Assembly (NCBI RefSeq): GCF_001045675.1 | Contig: NZ_LEKT01000001.1 | Span: forward strand, 62,001 to 126,000 | Direction of reading: 5' to 3' | Length of the DNA stretch: 64,000 bases | Origin: Megasphaera cerevisiae DSM 20462 | Lineage (GTDB): Bacteria > Bacillota > Negativicutes > Veillonellales > Megasphaeraceae | Shown here: positions 1 to 8,168 of the stretch, piece after piece | Layout: every line of letters begins with the position of its first letter | How positions within the stretch are numbered: position 1 is the stretch's first letter | The notes under the pieces: model-generated | The model's database searches: none | What the model was told of the DNA's origin: nothing | What the model saw: the letters and a program-made list of their open reading frames with translations, nothing else | Made by a program: the position numbers and the translations under genes

Positions 1-1536
1 CTGTATCAAAGTCGGTTTTATATTTTATTTCGTAAGGTGCTTACTTGGTTTCTCATGCACCGCAGTATTGTTATTGGTGCTACGATTGCGGTATTTATTG
101 CTTCTATCGGCGCATTAAAACTTATTCCGCAGGAATTTTTCCCGACTTCGCTGCGTCCGGAAATTATTGTTGAAATGACCTTGCCGGAGGGATCTTCTAT
201 GCAGGCAACACAGAAACAAGCTGATATTTTTTCTGATTATTTAAAAACGCAAAAAGATAATGTGGCTAGTTATTCGTATTATGTTGGGGAAGGGGCACCG
301 CGATTTGTGCTGACAATAGACCCTGTTTTACCTGCTGACAATTATGCGCAGTTTGTTGTTGTAGCGAAGGATACCAAAACCAGAGAACAATTGTCCCAAA
401 GCATACAGCAGGAGATGCACGATAAACAGCCCGAGGTGCGGTGCAATGTCAAAAATGTTCCCTTAGGACCGCCGTCCGATTACCCGATCATGCTTCGCGT
501 ATCCGGCTATGATGCTGATAAAGTGAAATCGTACGCGCAACAGGTGGCAGCCAAAGTACGGGAAGATCCCAACACGCAGGATGTATTTCTGGATTGGGAT
601 CAAAAAAATAAAATAATGCATTTGCAGCTTGATCAGGATAAATTACGGGCCTTGGGAGTATCCGGGCAAGATATTGCACAAACGTTATATACAGAACTTT
701 CCGGCGCAACTATTGCCGAATATTATGCAGGTGACAAGACAATCGGCATTCAGCTGCGGCTGCAGGATTCAGACAGAAACAACCTGTCTGCCGTCAAAAA
801 TATTCCGATTTATATTGGCAGTGCCGGCTATGTACCGCTGGAGCAGGTGGCTAAAGTTACGTATGGAGCAGAAGACGGACTTATTTGGCGCCGCAATCTG
901 AAACCTACGATTACGGTAGAAGGAAATATCAAATCCGGTACGGCCGATGATGCTACCAAGAAAGCATACGATTCTATTGCGGATATCCGGAACAGTATGC
1001 CCTTTGGGTATGAGGTAGAGGCTGGGGGATCTCTGGAGGATAGCAACAAGTCCCTGCAATACCTGCTGGCGCCTGTTCCTGTTATGATACTTATCATTAT
1101 GACGCTGCTGATGTTCCAGCTTCGCAGCCTGTCCTTAATGCTGTTGACTCTGATTACCGCACCTATGGGTATTATCGGCGTTGCCCTTGGTATGCTCCTA
1201 TTTGGAAAAGCACTGGGTTTTGTCGCAGATCTCGGTATTTTGGCATTAAGCGGCATGATTATCCGGAATTCGGTCATTCTTATCGATCAGATTCAAAAGC
1301 ATATGGCGGCAGGAGAAGACCCTTGGCATGCTATCATCGATTCGGCAGTCCTTCGTTTTCGTCCTATTATGCTGACAGCGGCTGCAGCCATTTTAGGAAT
1401 GATTCCGCTTATGCGCAGTATCTTTTGGGGTCCTATGGCAGTAGCAATTGCCAGTGGTCTCTTTATTGCTACGATTTTGACGCTTCTTGTTCTTCCAACG
1501 CTGTATGCAGCTTGGTTTAAGGTCAAAAAGGAATAA
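1..1536 (+). CDS. Efflux RND transporter permease subunit (C-terminal half, 5' end outside window)
   Basis: The reading frame is open from base 1, so the start lies to the left; 511 residues are present, about half of a typical AcrB/HAE1 permease of roughly 1,000-1,050 residues. The fragment begins at the seventh transmembrane helix (IVIGATIAVF region, then LIPQEFFP). It continues through a periplasmic porter section and ends with five hydrophobic helices that include GILALSGMIIRNSVILID, a conserved RND segment. The pump would expel drugs or other small molecules using proton flow and would need a periplasmic adaptor and outer-membrane channel, which fits a diderm cell. A clear terminator follows the stop, so this ends its transcription unit. 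Substrate cannot be told from this part. Confidence 0.93.
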   Translation: MYQSRFYILFRKVLTWFLMHRSIVIGATIAVFIASIGALKLIPQEFFPTSLRPEIIVEMTLPEGSSMQATQKQADIFSDYLKTQKDNVASYSYYVGEGAPRFVLTIDPVLPADNYAQFVVVAKDTKTREQLSQSIQQEMHDKQPEVRCNVKNVPLGPPSDYPIMLRVSGYDADKVKSYAQQVAAKVREDPNTQDVFLDWDQKNKIMHLQLDQDKLRALGVSGQDIAQTLYTELSGATIAEYYAGDKTIGIQLRLQDSDRNNLSAVKNIPIYIGSAGYVPLEQVAKVTYGAEDGLIWRRNLKPTITVEGNIKSGTADDATKKAYDSIADIRNSMPFGYEVEAGGSLEDSNKSLQYLLAPVPVMILIIMTLLMFQLRSLSLMLLTLITAPMGIIGVALGMLLFGKALGFVADLGILALSGMIIRNSVILIDQIQKHMAAGEDPWHAIIDSAVLRFRPIMLTAAAAILGMIPLMRSIFWGPMAVAIASGLFIATILTLLVLPTLYAAWFKVKKE

Positions 1537-1549
1537 TTACCCCCATACT

Positions 1550-1580
1550 TGCAGTGCCGTAATGGCACTGCATTTTTTTT
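1550..1580 (+). terminator. Rho-independent terminator after RND permease gene
   Basis: A perfect 9-bp stem (TGCAGTGCC with GGCACTGCA) closes a 5-nt loop and is followed by eight T residues at 1573-1580. It separates the RND gene from the cell-shape operon. Confidence 0.9.
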
Positions 1581-1633
1581 GTTTCAAGCAGGGCAGCATC
1601 CCGGTATTTTCTCTTTTTTTCACGGGTAATTTG

Positions 1634-1642
1634 TGCTAAAAT
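1634..1642 (+). promoter_or_regulatory. Extended -10 promoter for the mreB operon
   Basis: TGCTAAAAT matches an extended -10 element (TGN plus TAAAAT) 40 nt before the mreB start. No good -35 box lies 17 nt upstream (a run of T), which is usual for extended -10 promoters. Inferred from sequence only. Confidence 0.5.
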
Positions 1643-1681
1643 ATACAGATGACTATATAAATGCATTGGAAAGGATTTGTT

Positions 1682-2722
1682 ATGGGTTCGATTTTTTCTC
1701 CATTAACTAAAAATATAGGAATTGACCTGGGAACGTGTACAACTCAGGTTTACGTTGAAGGACGCGGGATCGTTCTTTCCGAGCCATCTATTATGGCTAC
1801 AGATCAACGAAATACTAAAATTATTGCCGTCGGCCGGGCTGCGGAAGATATGCTGACAAAATCTCCGGAAACGGTAAATATACATCGTCCGTTGCAAAAC
1901 GGCGTTATTGCCGATTATGGGGTAACTCGCACTATGTTGGGATATATTCTCAATAAATGTGTACGCAGTGTGCAGCGCCTTCGCATCATGGTTGGCGTAC
2001 CGGCTGCCGCTTCCAATGTAGAAAAACGAGCTGTTATGGAAGCAGTCTATCAGGCTGGGGCCAAGGAGGCTTTCTTGATCGAAACAGCTGCGGCTGCCGC
2101 TATTGGCGCCAATATGCCGGTATATGATCCTGTGGGCAATATGGTTGTGGATATAGGCGGCGGTACGACAAATATTGCCATGCTTTCTTTAGGCGGCATT
2201 GTCGTTTCTAAATCGATTCATTTAGGCAGTCTTGAATTCAATGGGGCAATCAAGGATTATCTGCGATATCAATATGCTGCCGTAACCGATGAGGATACCA
2301 TTGAGGAAATGAAAATCACGAATGGCTCTGCTGTCCTTCCCTTAGAAGACAGGGGATTTTATTTTATGGGCCGCGGTCTGGATGATGGCCTGCAGAAGGA
2401 ATTGGCGGTCCAATCCAGTGAGCTCTATCATGCGATCGGAAAACCTCTTGTCAAAATTCTGGATTTAGTAAGATCTGTTTTACGGGAAACACCACCGGAA
2501 CTGGCAGCTGATATTGTGGAGCATGGTATTGTTCTGACTGGCGGCGGGGCCAAACTTAGGGGAATGGATCAGCTATTTGCGCAGGAGCTGGGTGTACCTG
2601 TGGTTGTAGCTGCCGAACCAGACCTGGCAGTCGCCCGGGGCGCCGGTATTGCCATTGCTAAAAGAGATTCTTTATCTGCACTGATTCAGGGAGCGCAGCG
2701 TATTTATAGGAGGAGATTTTAA
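1682..2722 (+). CDS. mreB: Rod-shape-determining actin-like protein MreB (divergent)
   Basis: This is a 346-residue actin-fold ATPase of the MreB family, the cytoplasmic filament that guides lateral wall synthesis. The phosphate-1 loop (GIDLGTCTT, residues 13-21), phosphate-2 loop (DIGGGTTN, about 157-164) and adenosine motif (GGGAKLRG, about 287-294) are present. An ATG at 1661 is also in frame, but the ATG at 1682 has GGAAAGGA six bases upstream and is preferred. It heads mreBCD-mrdA-minD-rodA. It departs from the usual MreB consensus: the usual IEEPMAAAIGA reads IETAAAAAIGA, and the usual GD before the helix after the phosphate-2 strand reads GS. Position next to mreC makes the assignment firm; whether ATP hydrolysis is normal is not known. 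Confidence 0.93.
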   Translation: MGSIFSPLTKNIGIDLGTCTTQVYVEGRGIVLSEPSIMATDQRNTKIIAVGRAAEDMLTKSPETVNIHRPLQNGVIADYGVTRTMLGYILNKCVRSVQRLRIMVGVPAAASNVEKRAVMEAVYQAGAKEAFLIETAAAAAIGANMPVYDPVGNMVVDIGGGTTNIAMLSLGGIVVSKSIHLGSLEFNGAIKDYLRYQYAAVTDEDTIEEMKITNGSAVLPLEDRGFYFMGRGLDDGLQKELAVQSSELYHAIGKPLVKILDLVRSVLRETPPELAADIVEHGIVLTGGGAKLRGMDQLFAQELGVPVVVAAEPDLAVARGAGIAIAKRDSLSALIQGAQRIYRRRF

Positions 2723-2724
2723 AA

Positions 2725-3645
2725 TTGTTTTCGTTCGGTAAAAGAAGCGTTGTTATTGTACTTATATTATTTATCGTCATAGCTGTCGTAGGCTGGGCCT
2801 GGCGCCAGCGCGATTCTTTACCATTTGTGACGAAACCGCTGCAGATGATCGCTGCCCCGTTTGAATATGGTGCCAGCCGTATTATGGGATCACTGTCGTC
2901 AGGAATCCATATTGTGGATATTAGTTTGAAGAACCGCATTGAATGGGAAGCTCTCGAAAAAGAAAATGCAGAGCTAAAAAAGCGAAGTGTGGATTATGAC
3001 GAATTAACAGCTGAAAACAGCAGACTACGCGGATTGCTGGATTTTCGCCAAAGTCACCTTCAATATAAACTGCTGCCCGGATCTGTTATTTCACGGGACT
3101 ACGGCACATGGAGCAATACGTTGATTATCGATGTCGGCAGCAATGAGGGTGTAGCAAAAGATATGCCCGTTATTAATCCTAATGGTGTCGTCGGTTTTAT
3201 CAGTGATGTCTATCCACATAGTGCCCGCGTTCAGCTTTTAACGGATCCCCGCACAAGTGTCGGTGCTATTGTGCAGCGACCGGAGTCCCGTGTTTCATCC
3301 GTTGTCCGCGGCAACGGCAATATCCCGACGGAACCGCAGTTTGTCAATATTGCCAAGGACGCGGATATTCTTGAGGGAGATACGCTTGTTACATCGGGCT
3401 TTGGATCTATATACCCTAAAGGGCTTTATATTGGCACCATTATTTCCATTCATCAAAATGACAATGATTTTGTGAAATACGCGGTCATCCGCCCCAGCGT
3501 GGATTTCTCCAAAATAGAGGAAGTATTTGTTATATTGAAATCAGCGGATACAGGATCCTATGATAAGCCGGGGGTTGCGCCGAAATTGGTGCCTCAGACA
3601 AATCGTGATAAAGTAGAGGGAATCAAAGGAGCAGCAGCATTATGA
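2725..3645 (+). CDS. mreC: Rod-shape-determining protein MreC
   Basis: MreC links the MreB filament to periplasmic wall enzymes. The 306-residue protein has one N-terminal membrane helix (about residues 8-25), a coiled-coil stretch rich in Glu and Lys (about 70-110), and the beta-rich periplasmic domain (VISRDYGTWSNTLIIDVGS, NGVVGFISDV, LLTDPRTSVGA). The start is TTG, with AGGAGGA at 2708-2714, two bases after the mreB stop. It overlaps mreD by four bases, indicating translational coupling. The C-terminal tail after FVILK is short and charged. Confidence 0.95.
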   Translation: MFSFGKRSVVIVLILFIVIAVVGWAWRQRDSLPFVTKPLQMIAAPFEYGASRIMGSLSSGIHIVDISLKNRIEWEALEKENAELKKRSVDYDELTAENSRLRGLLDFRQSHLQYKLLPGSVISRDYGTWSNTLIIDVGSNEGVAKDMPVINPNGVVGFISDVYPHSARVQLLTDPRTSVGAIVQRPESRVSSVVRGNGNIPTEPQFVNIAKDADILEGDTLVTSGFGSIYPKGLYIGTIISIHQNDNDFVKYAVIRPSVDFSKIEEVFVILKSADTGSYDKPGVAPKLVPQTNRDKVEGIKGAAAL

Positions 3646-4151
3646 AGAAATTAAGCTGTTTAATGGCGGCGTTTATTGCGTTTATTTTGCAGAGCGCCGT
3701 TTTTCCGTTCATATTCAACGGTATCAGCCAGCCCAATCTTATATTTGTCTTTATTGTTCTTGTAGCGCTTCATCACGGACAGCGTATCGGTATTATCGCT
3801 GCCCTTGCGGGAGGCTTTTGTCAAGATGTGCTTATTGGTAATTTTTTTGGCATCCATTTGTTGCCATATCTTTTGATTGCTTTAATATGCAGCTATATTG
3901 GCAGAAATATTGATAAAGATCAATGGATTCTGACGCTGCTTATTGTATTGGGTGCTACGGAAAGCTGTCTTATTCTGACTTGTATTGTCCTGCTCATGTC
4001 CGGGCAATTCGTCAATATAGCATCGTATTTATTCGAGTTTAGTATACCGATGCTTATCTATCATGGAATTCTGGCGCTTCCTGTCGACCATATTGTATGG
4101 AAGCTGCGCCGTGAAGACTCCTATTATGGCTATAGGGAGTATCGTTGGTAG
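3642..4151 (+). CDS. mreD: Rod-shape-determining membrane protein MreD
   Basis: This 169-residue, very hydrophobic protein has about five membrane helices and lies between mreC and the PBP2 gene, the standard place for mreD. MreD belongs to the elongation complex with MreC, PBP2 and RodA. The segment PNLIFVFIVLVALHHGQRIGIIAALAGGF resembles the MreD N-terminal half, including the G-x-x-x-G-x-x-x-D pattern. The start ATG overlaps the mreC stop in ATGA. Confidence 0.9.
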   Translation: MKKLSCLMAAFIAFILQSAVFPFIFNGISQPNLIFVFIVLVALHHGQRIGIIAALAGGFCQDVLIGNFFGIHLLPYLLIALICSYIGRNIDKDQWILTLLIVLGATESCLILTCIVLLMSGQFVNIASYLFEFSIPMLIYHGILALPVDHIVWKLRREDSYYGYREYRW

Positions 4152-4170
4152 ATGAGGAGGATTGGCATAT

Positions 4171-6033
4171 ATGCTTGAAGCATTGATGAAAAAAAAGAAT
4201 CAGGATGGCCGTTTCCGCTATCTCTACTGGATTATTGTCGGAATTTTTGCCGTTTTAATTTGCCGGCTTGTATATTTACAGCTTTTTGCCGGTGAATATT
4301 ATCATACGCTGGCAGAGGGCAACCGCCTTCGCGCAATTCCTATTGCAGCTATGCGTGGAATTATGTATGACCGTAATGGACAGATACTAGTGGGATCACG
4401 TCCCAGCTTTATGGCTACCTATGTGCCAACGAAAAATGGCATGTCGGACAATGAATTAAAAGAATTGGCCGGCCTTCTCAACGTACCTGATGATAAGCTG
4501 TACGAAAAAGTGAAAAAGGTCAAAAGCTCGTATGTGCCTACGGTTTTAGCTAATGACTTAACACCGGATATCGTTACAAAAATTGAAGAGCGCCGCAATG
4601 AACTTCCCGGAGTATCTATTGATGTGCAGCCTATTCGGTATTATCCGTACAATGAAATGGCGGCACAGGTTTTCGGATATGTCGGCCAAATTGATGAAGA
4701 GGATATGAAACGTCTCGAGGGGCAGGAGGGTGTATCTAATATTACACAGATAGGGCGGGCTGGACTGGAGTCCTATTATGATGATTTGCTTCGCGGCAAG
4801 GATGGCGGCCGTCAGGTTGAAGTAGATGCCACCGGCAGTCCGGTAAAAGAAATGGAACGAAAAAATCCGATTGCCGGTCATAATATGCATCTGACGATTG
4901 ATTTGAATTTACAGGAAGCGGCGGAAAAAGCCATGGATGCGCAGGTTGCTAACGGCATTGGCACACAAGGTATTGCTGCCGTGGCAATTGATCCTAATAC
5001 AGGTGCGGTTTTAGCAATGGCCAGCCGGCCTGCTTTTAATCCAAATTGGTTTACGCGGGGCATTACAGAAAAAGAATGGGCTCAAATCAATAATAATCCA
5101 AACCATCCTATGGAAAACCGTGCTATTGCAGGACAATATCCGCCAGGCTCTACTTTTAAACTGATTACAGGTGCTGCGGCGCTGGAATTAAAAAAGGTTA
5201 CTCCCGATGAAATGATTTTTGACAGTGGGCGGCACTGGCTGGTTGATATGCGTAACGCCGGGGGTGAAGCGTTAGGCTGGATCAACTTTACTGAGGCGCT
5301 GGCAAAATCGGATAATGTCTACTTTTATGAAATGGGGCGTCGTGTCGGCATTGATAAGTTGGCTGAGTATGCTCGTATGTTCGGTATGGGAAAAAAGACT
5401 GGCATTGCTTTGCGGGGCGAGGCTACAGGACTTGTTGCCAGTGAGGAATACAAGCAGAAAGTCTTTCATCAGGACTGGTATCTGGGTGATACCTTCAATT
5501 CAGCCATCGGACAGGGTTTTCAGCTGGTTACGCCGCTGCAGGCAGCCATGATCGTCAGTGAGGTCGCCAACGGCGGCATTCAATACAGGCCGTTTGTGGT
5601 GAGCCGCATTGATAATCTGGATGGCACGCCATATAAGATTTTTGCACCAGAGCAGATAGGAACGCTGTCTGTATCCAAATCTACGCTCGACCTTATTCGT
5701 GAAGGTATGCGTAACGTTGCTGAAGAATCAGGCACAGCCGGTTCACTTTTTGCCGATTTTCCAATTCAGGTTGCCGGTAAGACCGGTACAGCCGAAAATT
5801 TCAGCGGCCGCGATCATGGCTGGTTTGTTTCGTATGCACCGTATGATCATCCACGCATCGTCATTGCCGTGCTTGTTGAACAGGGCGGGTATGGTATCGC
5901 ATCAGCCGGTCCTATTGTAAAATCTATGCTGGAAGAATTTTTCCATGTAGGCACTTATGCTGATGGCGGCCTTAATGCAAAAAACAAACATAAAAATGAT
6001 TCTGCACAAGAAACTAAAAAAGAAAAGCAATAG
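4171..6033 (+). CDS. mrdA: Penicillin-binding protein 2 (peptidoglycan transpeptidase)
   Basis: PBP2 cross-links peptidoglycan during side-wall elongation together with RodA. The 620-residue protein has a cytoplasmic N-terminus, one membrane anchor (about residues 18-38), the dimer/pedestal domain starting at RGIMYDRNGQIL, and a transpeptidase domain. The catalytic SxxK is GSTFK (Ser about 327), the SxN motif is SDN (about 380), and the KTG motif is GKTGTAEN (about 537). A TTG at 4162 is in frame but only one base from AGGAGG; the ATG at 4171 has proper spacing and is chosen. It sits between mreD and minD in the elongation operon. Confidence 0.95.
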   Translation: MLEALMKKKNQDGRFRYLYWIIVGIFAVLICRLVYLQLFAGEYYHTLAEGNRLRAIPIAAMRGIMYDRNGQILVGSRPSFMATYVPTKNGMSDNELKELAGLLNVPDDKLYEKVKKVKSSYVPTVLANDLTPDIVTKIEERRNELPGVSIDVQPIRYYPYNEMAAQVFGYVGQIDEEDMKRLEGQEGVSNITQIGRAGLESYYDDLLRGKDGGRQVEVDATGSPVKEMERKNPIAGHNMHLTIDLNLQEAAEKAMDAQVANGIGTQGIAAVAIDPNTGAVLAMASRPAFNPNWFTRGITEKEWAQINNNPNHPMENRAIAGQYPPGSTFKLITGAAALELKKVTPDEMIFDSGRHWLVDMRNAGGEALGWINFTEALAKSDNVYFYEMGRRVGIDKLAEYARMFGMGKKTGIALRGEATGLVASEEYKQKVFHQDWYLGDTFNSAIGQGFQLVTPLQAAMIVSEVANGGIQYRPFVVSRIDNLDGTPYKIFAPEQIGTLSVSKSTLDLIREGMRNVAEESGTAGSLFADFPIQVAGKTGTAENFSGRDHGWFVSYAPYDHPRIVIAVLVEQGGYGIASAGPIVKSMLEEFFHVGTYADGGLNAKNKHKNDSAQETKKEKQ

Positions 6034-6059
6034 TGTGTTTTCAGGAGGAGGTCATCATC

Positions 6060-7040
6060 ATGTCTACCATTATCGCCGTTGCATCTGGTAAGGGCGGCGT
6101 CGGAAAAACTCTTATTACAGCTTCTCTGGCCGTTGCTCTGCAGCGTCGCGGGCATACGGTTCTTGCCGTTGATGCAGATATGGGGCTGCGCAATCTTGAT
6201 CTAATGTTCGGTATGCAGGATGATGTTCTTTTTGATATCGGAGACGCTGTAAAAGGATCCTGCCGCCCGGAAGAAGCCATTATTTCTATTGTGGAAGGGC
6301 TTGATTTTTTAGCTGCCAGTCAAAAGCACACCTGGGAAAAAATAGATGCACCATCGTATCATTATATTTTGGAAACACTTTCCAAAGAATATGATTACAC
6401 TGTTATTGATTGCCCGCCTGGTCGCGGCAGGGCTTTTAAAGATGCCGCGGTAATTGCGGATCGCACATTTTTTGTCGTGGAGCCTACTTGGTCTTCTATG
6501 CGCGACGCAGCCAGAGTCATGCAGTATTTCAATAAGCACAAACGATTTAACTATGATGTCTTATTCAACAATTTTTATGGCCGTGATCCAGGATATGTAT
6601 CTGTACAAGAAATGCTGCAGCTGCTGAGCCCTGAAACTATTGCCGGAATACTGCCGCATGATCCTGATATTCATGCATTCGCCCAAAAAGGTACTCTGAT
6701 TCATGCTCCAGCCTCTATTCCTTTTTTTATGGCGATGGAAGAGACTATGGTATATATAGAAACAAAAGAAAGCCCTCATATTGACGGACTTTTGACCTTG
6801 CTTCCGGAAAAGGAAACCTCTCTTTTAGGTTATTCTCCTGAACTGCCGCAGAATAATTTTCAATCTGACGGCATCATGAAAGGCCTGGCTGCAGCAGAAT
6901 TGCAGAAGGCTGCAGCTATCTTGCGCGGTGTCAGTTTTCCAGATAAAGAAGAAACTGGGGAGAAGACACCTATACCGCCTCAGATTTCTTTGCGGCAGCG
7001 CCGTCAGCAATCCATGTCTTGGCGTCATTATCGCCGATAG
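6060..7040 (+). CDS. minD: MinD/ParA-family septum-site ATPase
   Basis: MinD is a membrane-cycling ATPase that positions the division site. The deviant Walker A motif (GKGGVGKT, residues 9-16) and VDADMGLRNLDLMFG are typical of MinD; the Walker B region reads VIDCPPGRGRAF instead of the usual DSPAGIE-like sequence. An ATG at 6060 preceded by AGGAGGAGG is the start; the upstream in-frame codons lack a ribosome site. No minC lies between mrdA and this gene and no minE is seen. The 326-residue protein ends in a basic, Gln/Arg-rich tail that does not look like the usual MinD amphipathic helix. It could therefore be a MinD-like paralogue rather than a classical MinD. Confidence 0.82.
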   Translation: MSTIIAVASGKGGVGKTLITASLAVALQRRGHTVLAVDADMGLRNLDLMFGMQDDVLFDIGDAVKGSCRPEEAIISIVEGLDFLAASQKHTWEKIDAPSYHYILETLSKEYDYTVIDCPPGRGRAFKDAAVIADRTFFVVEPTWSSMRDAARVMQYFNKHKRFNYDVLFNNFYGRDPGYVSVQEMLQLLSPETIAGILPHDPDIHAFAQKGTLIHAPASIPFFMAMEETMVYIETKESPHIDGLLTLLPEKETSLLGYSPELPQNNFQSDGIMKGLAAAELQKAAAILRGVSFPDKEETGEKTPIPPQISLRQRRQQSMSWRHYRR

Positions 7041-7049
7041 GAGTTATGT

Positions 7050-8150
7050 ATGTTAAAAAGAGAGTGGAAAAATTTAGATAAGTTCATGATCATTGTATGC
7101 GTCTTGATCGTGTTTATCAGCTTGTGTATTATTGGCAGCGCTACCCATATTAACAAGGGCGTTATTAATTATGATTTTGTAGCTAAGCAGGGCGTTGCTT
7201 TTATAGTTGATTTCATGATTGTTTTGTTCTTCAGCCGTTACGATTATATGAAATTGAAGCGTTTTGCCAAACCTTTATATACTGTAAACCTGCTCATGCT
7301 GGCAGCCGTCATGTTTGTCGGTACTTCAGCGTTGGGGGCACAGCGCTGGATTCAGCTGGGCCCAATCACGCTGCAGCCGTCCGAATTTTCTAAATTAATT
7401 ATGATTGTTTGCCTGGCGGGTATATTATCGGATAAGGTAGGCAAGCTAGATACCATAAAAAGTATTTTGCCCATCGGTTTATTTATCGGGATTCCTTTTT
7501 TATTGGTTTTGAAACAGCCTGACTTGGGAACCAGTCTTGTCTTTTTAGCTATCGGACTGGGAATGCTTTTTATTGCGCGCATTAAAGGGACGCTGCTGCG
7601 TAATTTCTTTGCTATCGGCGTTATTTTGGCGCCAATAGGCTGGCATTTTCTCAAGGATTATCAAAAGGCCCGCATCAGTGTTTTTTTAAATCCTAATGCA
7701 GATCCCTTTGGTGCCGGCTATCATATTATTCAATCTAAAATAGCCATCGGTTCCGGAATGCTTTTTGGGAAAGGGCTTTTTGAAGGAACGCAAAGTCAGC
7801 TGAATTTTTTACCGGAAAACCATACAGATTTTATTTTTTCCGTCATTGGCGAGGAACTGGGATTTCTGGGTTGTATATTCCTTTTATTCTTATATTTTAT
7901 TTTAGTATACCGAGCTTTAATTATAGCCCGCGAATGTAAGGATAATTTCGGGAGGCTTTTAGCGACAGGCATAGTATCTATGTGGTCCTTCCAGATACTA
8001 GTCAACGTAGGCATGACCTGCGGAATCATGCCTGTCACAGGTATTCCATTGCCATTTATGAGTTATGGTGTTAGTGCCCTGACAACAAACATGATGGCGC
8101 TTGGTATATTACTCAGTATTTATATGCGCCAGCAAACAATGATATTTTAA
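7050..8150 (+). CDS. rodA: Rod-shape-determining SEDS glycosyltransferase RodA
   Basis: RodA is the SEDS-family peptidoglycan polymerase of the elongation complex, working with the PBP2 encoded three genes upstream. The 366-residue protein has about ten membrane helices. It carries the family features QRWIQLGPITLQPSEFSK, KQPDLGTSLVF, the loop with GKGLFEG and LPENHTDFIFSVIGEELGF, and the closing PLPFMSYG. A TAGGAG sequence overlapping the minD stop serves the ATG at 7050. FtsW is the main alternative, but position beside mre genes and PBP2 favours RodA. Confidence 0.93.
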   Translation: MLKREWKNLDKFMIIVCVLIVFISLCIIGSATHINKGVINYDFVAKQGVAFIVDFMIVLFFSRYDYMKLKRFAKPLYTVNLLMLAAVMFVGTSALGAQRWIQLGPITLQPSEFSKLIMIVCLAGILSDKVGKLDTIKSILPIGLFIGIPFLLVLKQPDLGTSLVFLAIGLGMLFIARIKGTLLRNFFAIGVILAPIGWHFLKDYQKARISVFLNPNADPFGAGYHIIQSKIAIGSGMLFGKGLFEGTQSQLNFLPENHTDFIFSVIGEELGFLGCIFLLFLYFILVYRALIIARECKDNFGRLLATGIVSMWSFQILVNVGMTCGIMPVTGIPLPFMSYGVSALTTNMMALGILLSIYMRQQTMIF

Positions 8151-8168
8151 CCTTTAGGAGGATTAGCC

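Noticed and set aside
828-1277. 149-codon open frame on the minus strand inside the RND gene
   Set aside because: It is the mirror of a strongly conserved transmembrane region, has no ribosome site and no recognisable protein features.
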